Part shown: in pieces, positions 50,588 through 63,625 of the stretch
Layout of the letters: every line of letters starts with the position of its first letter
Numbering within the stretch: the first letter of the stretch is position 1
From: Pelomyxa schiedti
Lineage: Eukaryota; Evosea; Pelobiontida; Pelomyxidae
Length of the DNA stretch: 64,000 bases
Reading direction: 5' to 3'
NCBI GenBank assembly: GCA_020536535.1
Contig: JAHLWZ010000791.1
Span: 62,001-126,000 of the forward strand
Translations under genes and position numbers: made by a program
The notes under the pieces: generated by a model
What the model saw: the letters and a program-made list of their open reading frames with translations, nothing else
Told to the model about the DNA's origin: nothing
The model's database searches: none

Positions 50588-51447
50588 ATGTGGCGCCAGG
50601 GAGACACTCGTGTCGTTCCGCGGGACGCCGTTGTTGAGCACAACTCGTGCCGCTTCGTTCTCGGGAACCCCCCTCGTCTGGAATCCCTCCTCCTGGTCCA
50701 AGACCAAGGCCCCGCCGAACCCATAATCGCCCACGGCAGCCCGATCGCCGACACCGACCTCGCCTCGTGGTTCCGCAACAGCAGCTACACCCTCGGGGAG
50801 CGCAGCGTGCGCTACGAGGTGCTCCCCATCGCCGTCTCGCCGCACCCGCCGGTGCTCCACAGCGCCGTGCGGTGCAACGTCGCGTGGGTCGCCGCGTCGG
50901 GCGCGATGGGCGCGGCGTGCGGCGTCGCCTCGGCGTCCGTGGCCGCGATCCGCGGGCGCGACCGCGAGGCCGCGCAGGGGGTCCGCGGCGCCGACGTGCT
51001 CGCCGCCGGGATTGTGGGATGCCTGATGGGCTCGGTCGGCGCCCTGGCGTTTGGCGGCCTGACGTGGGAGCACAGCATCCAGGTCACTCTGGCCCCTGGG
51101 TTCGAGTCCGGGAAGCGCCGGATCTCTTTTTCCTCGCCTGGTTCTGGCTCTGCTTCCGAGTGCGCTGATTCTGCTTGTGTGGTGAGGAGGCGGACAAGGC
51201 CCTTGGGGTTGTTCAATCTGAGCGTGCCGAGGTGCTTGATGTCTGTGAACATGCCGGCCAGTTTCAGTGGAATCTTGTTTGCCAGCAGGAAAACGACGGC
51301 TTGTGCACAGAAAGAGGGGAGCCGGACGAGGAGGGCTTCAGAGCTCAGGACTCCCGCAAGTCTGTTTGCAGAGAGGCCAAGTTGGTGGATTCCGTTTATT
51401 TGATTGTAGGCTTGCCAAAGAGAAGTGTAACAATAGCCTTTGTTTAG
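50588..51447 (+). CDS. Unrecognised GC-rich membrane protein
   Basis: ATG at 50588 (MWRQGDTRVVPRDAVVEHN). Two small-residue hydrophobic helices (VAWVAASGAMGAACGVASAS; ADVLAAGIVGCLMGSVGALA) suggest a hairpin membrane anchor. After about 51,175 the codon pattern (purine at position 1) shifts to another frame, CGEEADKALGVVQSERAEVL, ending VTIAFV at 51,447. A short intron with a weak acceptor near 51,140-51,185 would join them. If not spliced, the first frame stops at 51,403. Confidence 0.5.
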
Positions 51448-51543
51448 TTGGTTTTACTTGTTGTTGGTGTAAAAAGTTCTATTAGAAATAACAGGTATTT
51501 TGACGGGCTGGACAAAAAAATGAGGGAAAAAGGTGGTGGGCAC

Positions 51544-53386
51544 TTAGGCGTCTTCTTCCCTTTTCATAACAACTTCGAGGTGATCGCCTGCTGTAAGGCA
51601 TGCCAGGTCGTCATGTTCGTTTATTATGATATTGTCGTTTTTAACAAGATAGCTCACCTGTTGATTTTGTGTTAGAGGGTGGCTTTCAACGGGGACATAC
51701 TTTTGAGCTTGAGCACTTAACACGTTTCGATACTACTTCCAGGAATTGTTCGTAGGACTGGAATGAAGTCCCCTCCATAAAAGCAATCTCCTTGTAGAAA
51801 GTGTCACCTTGGATCCTGACGAACAAGGCCGGAGGTGTTCGGGTTTGACTTCGAAGATATCCGACAGTGTAGAAGAATCCTGCTATCCATCAGATGAATA
51901 TGGCATACTTCACAATGACAAAGAACCTCGAAAGCCAAAGCGCAAGCAGTTTGAAATCTTCTGAAGGAACATCTGAACATAGTCACTGAGGGATGTACCA
52001 TGTATCTCAGATGTAAATGGTGACACAAATATGGAACAGATCATCTAAGAAGGTCTATAACAAAAGGATAGAAGTGTGTTCTTACATTAAAGATGATGAA
52101 CAGCACGCTTAAAATCGAAGCTAAAATGCTCGCAGTGGAGGACACATGTGGATGGCAGAGCACATGTGAGTTGTTAATACCCGTATAAAATCCCTGTGAT
52201 ATTTAAGTTATAACAGAGTTGTGCAGTAGAATTACATTGAGCCAGGAAATATTGGAGATAGCAAGTAAGAATACAAAAAGTAGACATATTGAAGAAATCC
52301 ACTGGGATAAGTGATACTTGGAGAAGTTAATCAAAGAAGAACAAGTCTAAGTAACACATACAAGGACACAAGGTAATTTGCGTGAGTCACCAAGGCCATA
52401 CAGAAGTAGCAAGCCACCTGCTATCACACAAAGAAAATCAAGCATGGCGAAGCCAAACATCGTAGGCCGTGCATGAAGCTTGACCCGAAACTCAACCACG
52501 TCCTCATTGTACACAGTCCTCGAACACTCTGCCTGTACCGCAAGGTGCTTTTCTCCTCCACACGGGCGACCAAAGATACTATCGCTAGCATAGATTGTAC
52601 ATTCTTGTTGTGAAACACAGGCAGAACTTACAACCGACATAGACCTTTCAGAGTGGCACCATGAAGTCATATAATTTCCGCAAGTTCCTTTCTTTTTTTT
52701 TAGTGCGGTATCAAAAAGAATAGAGATACCTTGAGGAAGGCCGTAACTTGCAAAAGAGATTGATTCAAACGTTCCACCTCTATCACACTGAAGAGTGAGC
52801 TCCGTGTTTTGCGGTGTCTCCCAACAAACAGACCACCTCTTTTATCCCCCGTAAGGAGATTAAAGTGAGATCAAAAACTCGAGGCCACCCAGCGTAAGCA
52901 ACAACAAACCTCAATCTGCGTGTCCAGAAGGTCCCTCGTCCACAGAGTCCTGTTGACATTGGCCTGCTTCATATAGTTCTCGTTTTTCCGACGGACGGCA
53001 ACGGGCCAAGCCTCGTCCTGTGCCGCGTCGTTGTAGCCGAAGTCGTCCGTCGCCGCAGTTTTCGCCGGTATCACGCACACAGTCTCCTTCCCTCCATCCA
53101 GCGAGGCGACGCCCGACGTCGCCGCCACCATCGCCGCCAAAACCATGCAGGCCGCCACAAGTGAGAAAGATACGAGACCGCCGCGCGAGCGGAAAAGCCT
53201 ACGCACCCACGCCGGGTCGGTGACTCCGCCGGTCGTGCGTGTCGCCGTCGTAGCCGTCGTAGATGTTGAGGGCGCCAGCGACGACGAAGAGGAGGAGGAA
53301 GAGGCTGCTGCAGATCTTGACGTTGCTGTAGAAGACACATCTGTCGTGTTTAGCGGGACATCGCCGTATGACTGGCCGTCTTCCAT
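51544..53386 (-). CDS. SUEL-type lectin membrane protein with C-terminal PB1-like domain
   Basis: Starts MEDGQSYGDVPLNTTD at 53386, with a Ser/Ala/Thr cytosolic segment then a signal-anchor helix (LVSFSLVAACMVLAAMVAAT). The next exons form a galactose/rhamnose-binding (SUEL) lectin-like domain: ELTLQCDRGGTFESISFASY, then SACVSQQECTIYASDSIFG and RPCGGEKHLAVQAECS, with the family Cys pattern and Fg-x-PCgg-KxLxV ending. Further membrane helices follow (MLDFLCVIAGGLLLLYG; WISSICLLFVFLLAISNISW; LALWLSRFFVIVKYAIF; IAGFFYTVGYL). A cytosolic segment FVRIQGDTFYKEIAF, SYEQFLEVVSKRV, INEHDDLACLTAGDHLEVV then resembles a PB1/ubiquitin-like fold. The stop is at 51,544. A surface receptor linking glycan binding to a cytosolic interaction module is a reasonable inference. 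Confidence 0.65.
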
Positions 53387-53524
53387 TGGGGGAAAAGATA
53401 ATTCTTGTGAATCTGTCTGATCTACGAAGTGCCACCACGATGAAATTCTGGTTTTTCAGCTAAAACCCCTCGAGGTCTGCAAACAAGGAAATCGTGAAGC
53501 ACTGGGAACGAGAAACAACAAAAA

Positions 53525-53640
53525 TCAGCCTCCGCGAACAGCGCAGTACCAACAACAACAAAAAAACAACCAACAACAAAAAAGAAGAAATAAAGCCCCA
53601 GACACACAGCGTGTCACATACAGCAAAACTACTACAAAAA
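53525..53640 (+). promoter_or_regulatory. CAA/A-rich 5' leader of talin
   Basis: CAA and AACAACAAA repeats immediately precede the talin ATG. Similar leaders precede coronin, the cyclin and the RasGEF gene. Confidence 0.5.
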
Positions 53641-56600
53641 ATGGCTGCCACATCGACGGGGGAGGATGTTCCTGCCGAAGACGCCTCGTCGTTTATCAAC
53701 CTCAAGGTGACTTTGCCGGGGAAGGGTGTCACTCGTGCAATTAGAGTAAACGTGAAGCTGCCTGTCTCTGACATTATGGCTGATGTTGCAGAGAAAGTGC
53801 GTTTTAATCAGAGTGTTGGGAGCTGTGGCTTGCTTCATCATTTTCTGTATTTGTATTGTTTAATAATGAGTTAATTGATTTGATTGGACACACACCCTTT
53901 CCAGTCGTGACACACCACACCGAATAGTTATCATAACTTTTTTTTCCCCCCATTCTAGACTGGGGAAGGGAGCCCAGAGCATATGTTACTTCTTCCAAGT
54001 AAAACTGATGGCAAACGCGCCACGCCGGCCAAGTGGTTACTCCCTGAGAAAACATTCTCGTTTTATGAAATTGATGATGTATGACAGCCTCCTTAAGCTC
54101 CTCTTTCGTCAAAACTTACCCTTCTCGTTATTTTTCTTTGAAAAACATCAGGGTGAAGAACTCTATTACAAAAAGAAAATTCGCCCACAAAAAATAAAAA
54201 CTGTTGATGGCACCATCAGAACTGTCATGGTTGATGACACACTTCCAGTATCAGTATGCGTACTCTGTTTTATTATTCATGTTCCAAGTCAGTCTTAGAG
54301 TATTATTGGCACATTGCTTGGCAAGCTTGGAATCATTATAGTTGACGAATGGGGAATTCAGGAAGATGGAAAAGGTATCCTCTTAAGTGGGAGATAGAAA
54401 TATGACATGACATTATTAAGATAAATGGTTGTATGAAAATCAATCCCTGCTGGAGCAATTTGTTGATGAAAGTGCTGTTATTGTGCTAAAGAAAAAGCTT
54501 TTCATGTTTGATCGCGAGGTGGACAAGGGAGATGAGCAGCAAGTCAACTTGCTTTATGTTTCTGTAAGTGCCCTCATTTTTTAAATGTTCTCCTCGAATA
54601 CCCTCCTCAGACAAGGGATGCCATCAATGAGGGGAAGTACCCTCTGACGGAAGAGGAAGCTCTTGACCTTGCTGTTATAGAAGCCCGTATCCAACTAGGT
54701 GAATTTGATTTTGATAAAGAGCGAGAATCGAGAAATCCAGAAAAACCCAAGGCCACAAAAGAATATGATGCATATGTAAAACAAGTCAAGAAGTAACTAA
54801 GCAGTGACTTTGGCATTATTATTCACAACAATAGGGATATCAAGAAAAAATGCTTGCCCCCTCCTTTGAACAAGTCACACAAAGACCGGCACATAGAATT
54901 CATTTTTACTGAATACAAGAAGATGTCTGGTATAGACCTCAAGGGTATCAAACACCGATATGTACAGAAGGCACAGTCACTAAAAACATTTGGAATTACT
55001 ACATTTCCTGTGAAGGTGCCGTACTCTTTAAAATTCTCTTTACAATCACAATTTGTCTAGTTGAAAGTTGGACGTCACCAAAAAGAAGAACTTTTTGGTG
55101 TTACTCGTGATGCCATTGTCCGTATGGACCCTGTAACAATGGTATTACCATATAATATGAAATTATTGACGCGATTAATCACTAAAACAGGATGTAATAA
55201 AGCGGTATCCTCTTGCCCATGTAAAACGCTGTGGGGGTGTGGATACTTTCACGGTTGACTTTGGAAACTATGATACTGATTATTTGGTTATGATGACAAA
55301 TCAAGCTGGTGAGATTAGCAAACTCATTGCAGGCTACATCGATTTGATAGTAAAAATGCGCACCGGTACTCAATTGAGGAATATGTTGCCAACCCTAAAA
55401 AACAAAATAGAGGCTAGTAAGCCACCTGTGGATACTGATGTAAAGCATGCCACAGCTGAACTTACCGAAGTTGTTGATGCAACAGCAACATCCCTTCCCC
55501 CGTTCAGAAGTTCTTCAGTTCCAAGTGGCCTGCGCTCTCATATGTCAGTTTCTCCACTGTACGTGGTTTCTACTTGCTATGAAGTTTAAATTTGCACAGA
55601 CGAAACGCCAGTGGCAAATTGACGATCCGAGGACCACTGTCTCAGGTAGTTATAGACGATATTCCAACTGCTACACAAGCTTTTATTGCGTACAGTGAAG
55701 AATTGTCTTCCACACCAACTGCAATATCCAGAGACAAGTCTGACATTCACCTCATTCTCCTTCTATTAAACACAAGCTATTAGTGTGGGAAATGTATCTG
55801 CTCTGAAAACCCAAATTGTGCAGTCTTACAGTGCCATTAAATATTCAGTTGCCCAGATTTTCAATGTCAACACTTGTCATATGAGTGTACCTTACATTAT
55901 GTAGGGTGTGGAAGACGGTAAGCAGATGCTGTCCCGCCAAATGGTAATTGAGAATGCCAAAGCTACAATGGCACAAGTTCGGGAGTTAGCAAACCAGGCA
56001 AAATTCTTATCTCCTGAAGATTACTCTGGCCTCTCTATGCTGGATGCTGCTAGAGGACTTGTGACTTCGATGGCTGGGTGTGCATGTATGCTCACCACGA
56101 GTAATGTAATAGGCATTCCATAGGATTTATGGATGCTGTGAGGACACCTCAGAGGGTGTTACACTATCACCAGAGCAACGCACATCCTATCAAGAAGCAG
56201 AAAAAAGGTTTACAGCTGCCTCAGCACTAGTGGATGCCATTATTTCGTATGTGGTGACTTTCTATTCAAATTTGTTGAACAACCTAGTGGAAAAGGAATT
56301 GCGGACCTATCTTCATCTTCTCTTATGATAGAATGTTCTAAGGTCTTTCAGCCCTCAGTTATTACTACCTCACATTCGAAAGAATCTTGTCAGTTCTACT
56401 CAAGACTTATTTTCCACGGCTGTGACCTGTAGTGCTAACTTGCCTGATCCTTCAAAGAAAAACTTAATTGCTGGCGCTCAGCAAGTATACATCCCTCTTC
56501 ATGGTAGTACTCACAAGGCTAGGTTATGGACCTTGCTTTTGTTTCTCACAATGTAACTACGACAATGGCTCCAGGCGCACTTATTCCAGCATGCAAAGCT

Positions 56601-59600
56601 GAAGTGAGTGCATCCCAAGCATTTTATTAATGGAGTAACAATCCAGGCAGATTGTCAGTTCTGTTCAAGACCTAAAGAGCCAGCTCACAAATGTATTGAA
56701 AGATGCGTTGGCAGTTTTTGAAGTGACTGAAAGAACAACCATCGCTGCCAAAGCACAGGTTCTTACCCAGGAGAATTTCTTTTGTTTCACACATTAAGAC
56801 TGTATCTGAAGCAATAGCGGCATTGCTGCAGGCCGCAGAACTTTCCGAGCCTGCTTGTCCCATGCTCCCAGCACAGGTAGCCGAGTTTGTAGAGGCCATG
56901 AAAGAACTCTCAATTTCCTTTGTTGACCTGAAGTATGTTGCCATTGACGATTTGTCAAGTAATCTAGTACACAGAGAAGCTGCTGGGAATCGTGCAAAAA
57001 CTGTTTTTTCCACAAAACAAGTTGCAACTTCTGTGTGCAAGGTGGTTGCTAGAAGGAAAAGTCTTTCGTCAGATGTCGATCCCGCGACGAGGACCAGGTT
57101 GTTGGATTCTGCCAAAGAAATAGCAAATCTTGTAAATAGTATGTTTTCCTTGTTGATTCCCTCTCTTAATTTCACAACCCCAAAGAGCTCTTCCAAGCAG
57201 CCAAAAATAGCGCTGAAGATATCGAAAATAAACAAAAACAGGAAGCCTTTTTGGCCATTTCTGGCATGCTGAATGAAGCAACACAAGAAATGATATTTAT
57301 ATCAGGGAAAAATTCTGCTGCCACCAATCTTCGTAGAGAAGCCAAGGCAAGCAAAAATTTAAACAGGAACACGCTAACTTAATTGCCACAAGGCGTTGCT
57401 TGCAGCTTCCATAGCCAATGTTGCTTCTTATAAGGAGAACGTAACATTAGTTCCAGAGGCACACACTGACAAGATGGCCACATCATCAAGTTCACTTGCA
57501 GACGTAATTAAATCCTATGCAACCGTTGTGAAGGTTGTTTCTGAATGTACCTTTATCCCAAGAAATTAACCAAGACGTGAAGGTAGCCTGCAAGGACCCT
57601 TCATCCTCATCAGCACAAGTAGATCTTCTTGAGCAAACACAGAAGGCTTGCGCAGTGGCTTTACAGCTGGTTGTTGATTCAAACGAACTTGTTGCTGACT
57701 CTAAAACCCCAGCCACAGCTAAACTTTTTGCTGAACCTGCAGCCCGGTATCCTTAGAGAGTGTTTCATTCCTTTTTTTTTTACTCCCCACCCAGAACAAA
57801 AGCAGCAGCCGAAGCTGCTGAGAGAGCTTGTCAGGCATTCAAAGAAGTTAATGGGCAGACAGCAATTTCCGAAATAATCGAGGAATTGGAAGCAATGGTA
57901 GCAGAAATGGATATCACTGAGACTGCAATAACAAGTGAGTGCTTATCAATAACACATATCGACTGATTCATATCAGCTGGGTATTTGGACCAGACAATAG
58001 ATCCCAGTGCTCATGCTGAGGCCTTTACACTTTTATCTGACTCCGCCAAGTTACTGACGGTAGCGTCACAAGACCTTCTTGATGCCGCCAAGAACAACCC
58101 TCGCAAGGTATAGTTCTCTGTCTGGCATTATCTTATATTGTCAAGCTCCCTATGAAAGCAACTGGAGTCTCCGAATGTACAAGCCAAGTCGTAACTGCAG
58201 CTAAAGCTGTTGTATCAACACTACCCTCCAAAGCCCAGCAATTTGCAACCCTTAAACTGGCAAAAGACCTCACGCGAACAATCCAAGGTTCCACATAATA
58301 TGTATCCATAAACTGTGATGTGACTCCTGTTTTCAGAGCTTGTTTCAACTGGAAAACTCCTTACAATGAAGCCAAATGATGAGAATATTCAAGTTGCCCT
58401 CGATCTGACTTACCAAAAAGTTGGAACTGGAATCGCCAATCTATTGTCTTCAGAGGTGGGCAAGGAAAAACCAATTATTTTGTAATATGAAAAAGGTCGA
58501 TTCGAAAGAAATTGACAGTGCCGTGGAACTTATAAATGAGCAACTCGGATTGCTTTCTGCAGTCCAAAATGACAAAATCCCTATGAAAAGAGCAGCAGAA
58601 CGTGTTGGCCTATCCACCAAAGCATTGAGTGCAGCATTGCAGCAGCTTGCTGTTTCTGTTCAAACAAACCCTCAAGGAATTTCTTCCGCAGTTAAGCTTA
58701 TGTCTTCCACTGTGCCTCCTCTCATTTCTGCAGTCAACCTGGCCGGTATTCCAGCTTCCTTTCTTCATTTTTCTAAATCAACAAGCTGGGGCATCTCCAA
58801 ATGAAGCCACCGCCGGCCAAGTTCTTGAAGCAACCCGAGCACTTGTGGATCAGGCAAGTTCGGTTATCAGACTGGCTAAAGCTTCTGGAGCTGCTCGAGG
58901 ATCTGGCGGGATGAACAAGTACCACTAATAACTGATATCTTCCAAATGCATCTCATTATTTCCAGGACTATTCTTGATGCAGTTAAATCTGTGTCGGCTT
59001 CCATTGGACGTCTTCTTCGCACTCTCGGTGCTGTCTCTAATAACGACTGTGAAGAAGCGCTTGGGGTATTCAACGACGTGTTGTGCCCTGTTTTTTACTT
59101 CTATTAGGTCATATCCTCCACAATTAAAGAGCTGAATAATCTTGATGGTGTACAACCTGTTACACCAGCAGTTGCTGTTCGTAAAATAGCTGAAATATCA
59201 AACTGCATGGTGGAGCAATTAGAGGGAATTCAGTCTGTTGCTCACACAGACCCTGGTATTTCCCCAGATATTCAAATCTCAGCAGACATTGAATCCAGGT
59301 GCTCTTGGGAATTATGCACGTGGTACAGCACAACAACTTAGACTTCTTGTTGACACAACTCGTTCTTTGACTGCCAAAGAGGTTCCCTACGTTCCAGAAA
59401 AATTTTTAGGACCATCTGAACAACTACTGGCAGCTATCAGCAACATAAATTCAGAAGAAATAGGGGTTAGTGCCAAATCGATTCAGGCCTCTGTGTCTGG
59501 ACTTCTCACTGCTGCACTGGATGAAGCTGGTAAGACTGATACGACAAAAGAGCATGCCCTTGCCTTGAGAAAAAATGCTGCCATTCTGAAGAATCTTGTA

Positions 59601-62600
59601 CCCAAATTCGCTATTGCAGCGAAGGCCATAGTGGGTGGAGATTCATCCGGAAAGGAGGAGATGGAAACAGTGGCAAAAAATTTCCGGGACACCACAGGGA
59701 AATTGCTTGAAGTTGTTACTGTTCAGCCAGCAGCGAAGTTTCTCACCAAATCACTCTTCTTGCTTTACCAATCAATAACTCAGGGATGCTTTGGAAGAGG
59801 GCAAGAAGGACAAAATTATAAGCGCCGCCCGGGAGGTGGGTATGAATGCCTCACAACTCATACTTTCCGCAATGTCTGTTTCTGCAAAACCTCAAGACAC
59901 TGATCTCCGAGGTACTATGGCAGAAAATGGCACAACTGCAGTGGAGTCTGTGAAATCATTTATAAGAATTGGTATGTTGGCACAAGATGAAGTTCGCCTT
60001 TTAACACACAACAGGAAATGGTTGTGTTCCTGGAGCAGATCAAGTTGAGTCAAGCATTGATTCTCTTCAAGGCACCGATAGTGATCTTGCTGCAGCATCA
60101 ATGGCAGTTGCTGTTGGCTCAATTGCCGATAGTGCTTCCTCCATCCCGAGTGAAAAGCTCCAAGACATGCTAGTCACACAATCAAAGATTGTTGGTACAA
60201 AAATCGCGGCTGTCGAAGCTTCAGCACGCATGCACCCCGCAGTTGTAGGGAAGGCTGCTCAGGAATGCTCCGCCGAAGGTTGGGTTCACACTTTTCCTTT
60301 GCCTCTCAATGCAGTACAGTGAAGGAAATCGGACTACTAGCTATACAAATGGCCGCTATATTAGAAGACACAGAGATGCAAACAGAATTGATCAACAACG
60401 CTAAAGCACTCTCTGATGCATCTCTCAAACTCGTACAATCAGCATTCAGTTGTACATGTAACCCTTCAGTAGAAGGAAGCAAGGTTTTGCTGACGCATTG
60501 TTAACGTGTCTCTAATGTCCATAGGAAGTCACTGTTACGAGTCAAGCTGCGACTCAAGCTCTGAGCCAGCTCGTTTCAAATCTCGGTGCCACTTCTACTC
60601 TTCTGGTAGATATGGATGAAGCGCTTTCTGACATTGAGAGGTTTTTGTGGTGCCCTAGTTCATCATCTTTTCTCACCTGTGAAAAAGGACCGCCACCCAA
60701 ATGGGAGAAATAACTCCCCCACCTGATATTGTATCATATGAACAGTGCAAAGCAGAGCTAACCAACGCTTGCAAAGGGATTACTAGTGGTATACGCACTC
60801 TATCTGCAGCCGATAAAATCAACCTCATGCAGGTGAAACAATTTCTTCTGCAGTAAAGTTCTAATCCATTTAGCTTGGAAACACTGCTAGAGGTGTTGCC
60901 CAGGTTTGCAGCTTACTTCCGCAGTCCCTTCACTTTGCACAAGCCCTTGCCCCAACACCAGAGATAGGAGAAAGTCTTGTTACTCATGGAAATGCACTTA
61001 TTTCATCTACACACGCGGTCGTTAAGTGTGCTAAAGTAACTCTGACCCTTCTAACACTAGTCTCTTGAACTTATCTTTCTCAAGAAACTGGCTCAAGAGA
61101 AGAAGAATAAAAAAATTGCTTCGGCACTTCTGGCTGCTTTTCAGGAATGCACTAAAGCAATCTCCGATTTACTTGCTGTGGCAAAGAAAGGTGCTGTTGG
61201 GGAGCAAATGTGTAATGAAGCAATGGATTCTATCAAGAAAGTTATTGCTGAAATCGACTCCTCAATGTTATTCGCGTCTGCTGGACAGTTGGAGTCGAAT
61301 ACCACAAGTAGACCACAAGAACTTCACCAAGCCTTATTGGCAATGGTACAAGAAATTGGCGACAATTGCGGCAGACTTGAGGGTGCAGCAAAGTCCTCCT
61401 CAGAGGTGCAAGTTGGAGAAGCAGTCAAAAGTGTTGCAACAAAAGTGGGGCAACTTTCTACTCAATGCTTGGAAGTTGCTGGTGCTTTCAGGTCAATCTG
61501 TCTCTTCCCATTTTCTTGGAGACTTACTCATTACAGAAATACTTCTACCCAACAAGAGATACTCTCTGCAGGCAAGGCCGCTGCCATTTCAACACAAGCT
61601 CTGATCTTTGCAAGTAAGAGTGCACGTGGAAGTAATGCAAATGGACTTCGATCACTCTCTAAAGCAGCCGAGGGTGTTTCTGACTCACTTGGTACGTAAG
61701 CTTCCTCTTCAGAAAAAAATTAACTGTAAGCAAGGTCAACTATTGAGAGCATCACAACGTGCACTGGATGATCTTTCGAAGGGAAGTAAAGATCTTATTA
61801 CTGCCAAGGCAAAAATCAGTGCATTACGAGAGCAATTCCCATCTGAAATAGAACCCAACAAGGACTCCTCCCCAAAATCTGTCGTTGACACAGCTAAAAG
61901 TCTCGTTGGTTTGGACCTTGCCGTTGTGACAACCTTTAACCAAATTTAGCATTGTCTGCCTCCCTCACCTCGGCTCTTTTTTCCAATAACCAAGATGAAA
62001 TGAGCAGGGTAGCACAATCACTGGTTGATCAGACATCCCGACTCCTCAAAGACACACTGGTACCAACACCGTGACTGTAAGGACTAAACTCTTTGCAGGG
62101 AATTCACCTTCAGCTACCTGAAAAGACCACAATACATGATAAGATGAATAATTCCATTGGAGAGACAGTAAGGTGCATAGAAAGCCTATTGGAAGTAGCG
62201 TCTGCTATGGCTACAGCAGAAGAACCAGAAAAACGAGCATTTAAAAAAAAGGTTTTTTTCCTTGGGGTTCACTTTGGTTAATTTAAGCGCCAGATGGAGA
62301 AAGCCTCTGCAGCAGTTGCCATGACACTCCAAAATATTGGCGATGTTCTTCAGCAGTACCCTGGCGGAGAGGCACTTGCCCTGGAGGAATCAATAAAGGA
62401 AGCAGAAGAACTTGAAATGACGGCAGAAAGGTAAAGAGCCGTACTTTTTCCGTATGTTCTGACTTCTACCCAGAGAACTTAAGAAATGCATTCAAGCAAT
62501 AGATTCAGGTTCTGCAAAATTGTTGGCTTCAAAGCCCGTTGTAAAGCCTAAAGCTGTGAGATTTCCCATCCCCTGTCTTTCCCTAACATGGTACCAGCCA

Positions 62601-63414
62601 GGGGCGAAATTAGACCAAGTGGATATTAGTTGCATCATTAAAGATGGTGCAGCAGCAATTACTTCAGCAAGCAGTAATTTGATGAAGTACGCTTCCACTG
62701 CGCAGGTACATTGCTGCCTTGAAGTTAACACAAAATAACACCTAGCATAGGGCAGTAGAATCACCCTTTTGCGAGCCGGAAGTGTGAAGTACCGCTCTGA
62801 TCCTCTTTGGACTAATGCTCTCATAGCAGCTGCCCAAGTTGCTACACTCCTTTTACAACTTTCAATTAACCTAACGCAGGCTGTTTCAGCCAAAGTGGCA
62901 GCACTTGTTGCCGCTGCGATAAAGGCAAACCCCACAGAAGAAGAGATAGTTTCTACATCAAGTGGGGTTAGCACTGCGACGGCAGCACTGGTTAATGCCA
63001 CAAAGCAGCGTGTCTATGATCCTAGCAGTGTGGTACTTTAATTTGCAGTCTCACGTTGAGTTAACACAACACTTAGGAACAACAGAACATGGCAAATGCA
63101 GCCAAATCCGTGGCCGCCTCCACCGTGGCACTCGTTACTGCAGCCAAGAAAGCATTAGAGCCAGTTGAAATAGAGGAGGTATGGCTGCAGAACAATTCCA
63201 TTCCCCTTTTTCCTAATCCACACAAAGTCTTCAGCAAGTACCATAATAACAGGCACTGGAGGTTATGACTGGGAATTGGAGAAACAAATTGAAGTTGAGA
63301 AAATAGAAGCTCAACTCCGGCGAGCCAGGTCCGACATGCAGAAGGTTTCTATTTCCCACAAATGACCCAAAGTTTCTGATTTGAATTTAACAGCTTAGAG
63401 GAGGCAAAAGTTAG
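53641..63414 (+). CDS. talin: Talin
   Basis: Cytoskeletal linker joining membrane receptors and PIP2 to actin. Starts MAATSTGEDVPAEDASSF. F0: INLKVTLPGKGVTRAIRV. F1: ELYYKKKIRPQKIKTVDGTI then RTVMVDDTLPVS. F2: QVNLLYVSTRDAINEGKYPL. F3 (about 55,050-55,340): LKVGRHQKEELFGVTRDAIV, YPLAHVKRC, TFTVDFGNYDTDYLVMMT, GEISKLIAGYIDLIVKMR. A Ser/Pro linker (about 55,430-55,580) precedes a long rod of Ala-rich helical bundles spread over many exons with introns of about 40-60 nt. The last bundle is the I/LWEQ actin-binding module (PLWTNALIAAAQVATLLLQL then AAIKANPTEEEIVS and NAAKSVAASTVALVTAAKKA). A dimerisation helix (WELEKQIEVEKIEAQLRRAR) ends QKLRGGKS at 63,414. No villin headpiece follows, unlike Dictyostelium talins. 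The predicted protein is roughly 2,400-2,600 residues. Confidence 0.95.
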
Positions 63415-63625
63415 TTGTATATAGAATAGAACGACTGTGATTTATCCATTGTTAAAACAAAGAAAGTTTTGCAGTTTACACCCTCTCATTTGAAAAAAGA
63501 ACCAAGCGTTATTAGTGAAACAAAAAACAGCCGCGACGAAGGTTTTGGAACTGCATCGAACGGATTTGTTTTCCAATCGGTTTTAAAATTGGTTTTCTAG
63601 ATAGAACAAAAACATAGTGGAGCTT
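63415..63625. other. Convergent intergenic gap
   Basis: Between the talin stop and the stop of the minus-strand gene to the right. A/T-rich; no exon seen. It should hold both polyadenylation sites. Confidence 0.5.

Noticed and set aside
51103..51120. GGTTCGAGTCC, an exact match to a tRNA B-box
   Set aside because: The flanks do not pair as a T-stem, no A-box or acceptor stem fits upstream, and it lies in a GC-rich coding exon.
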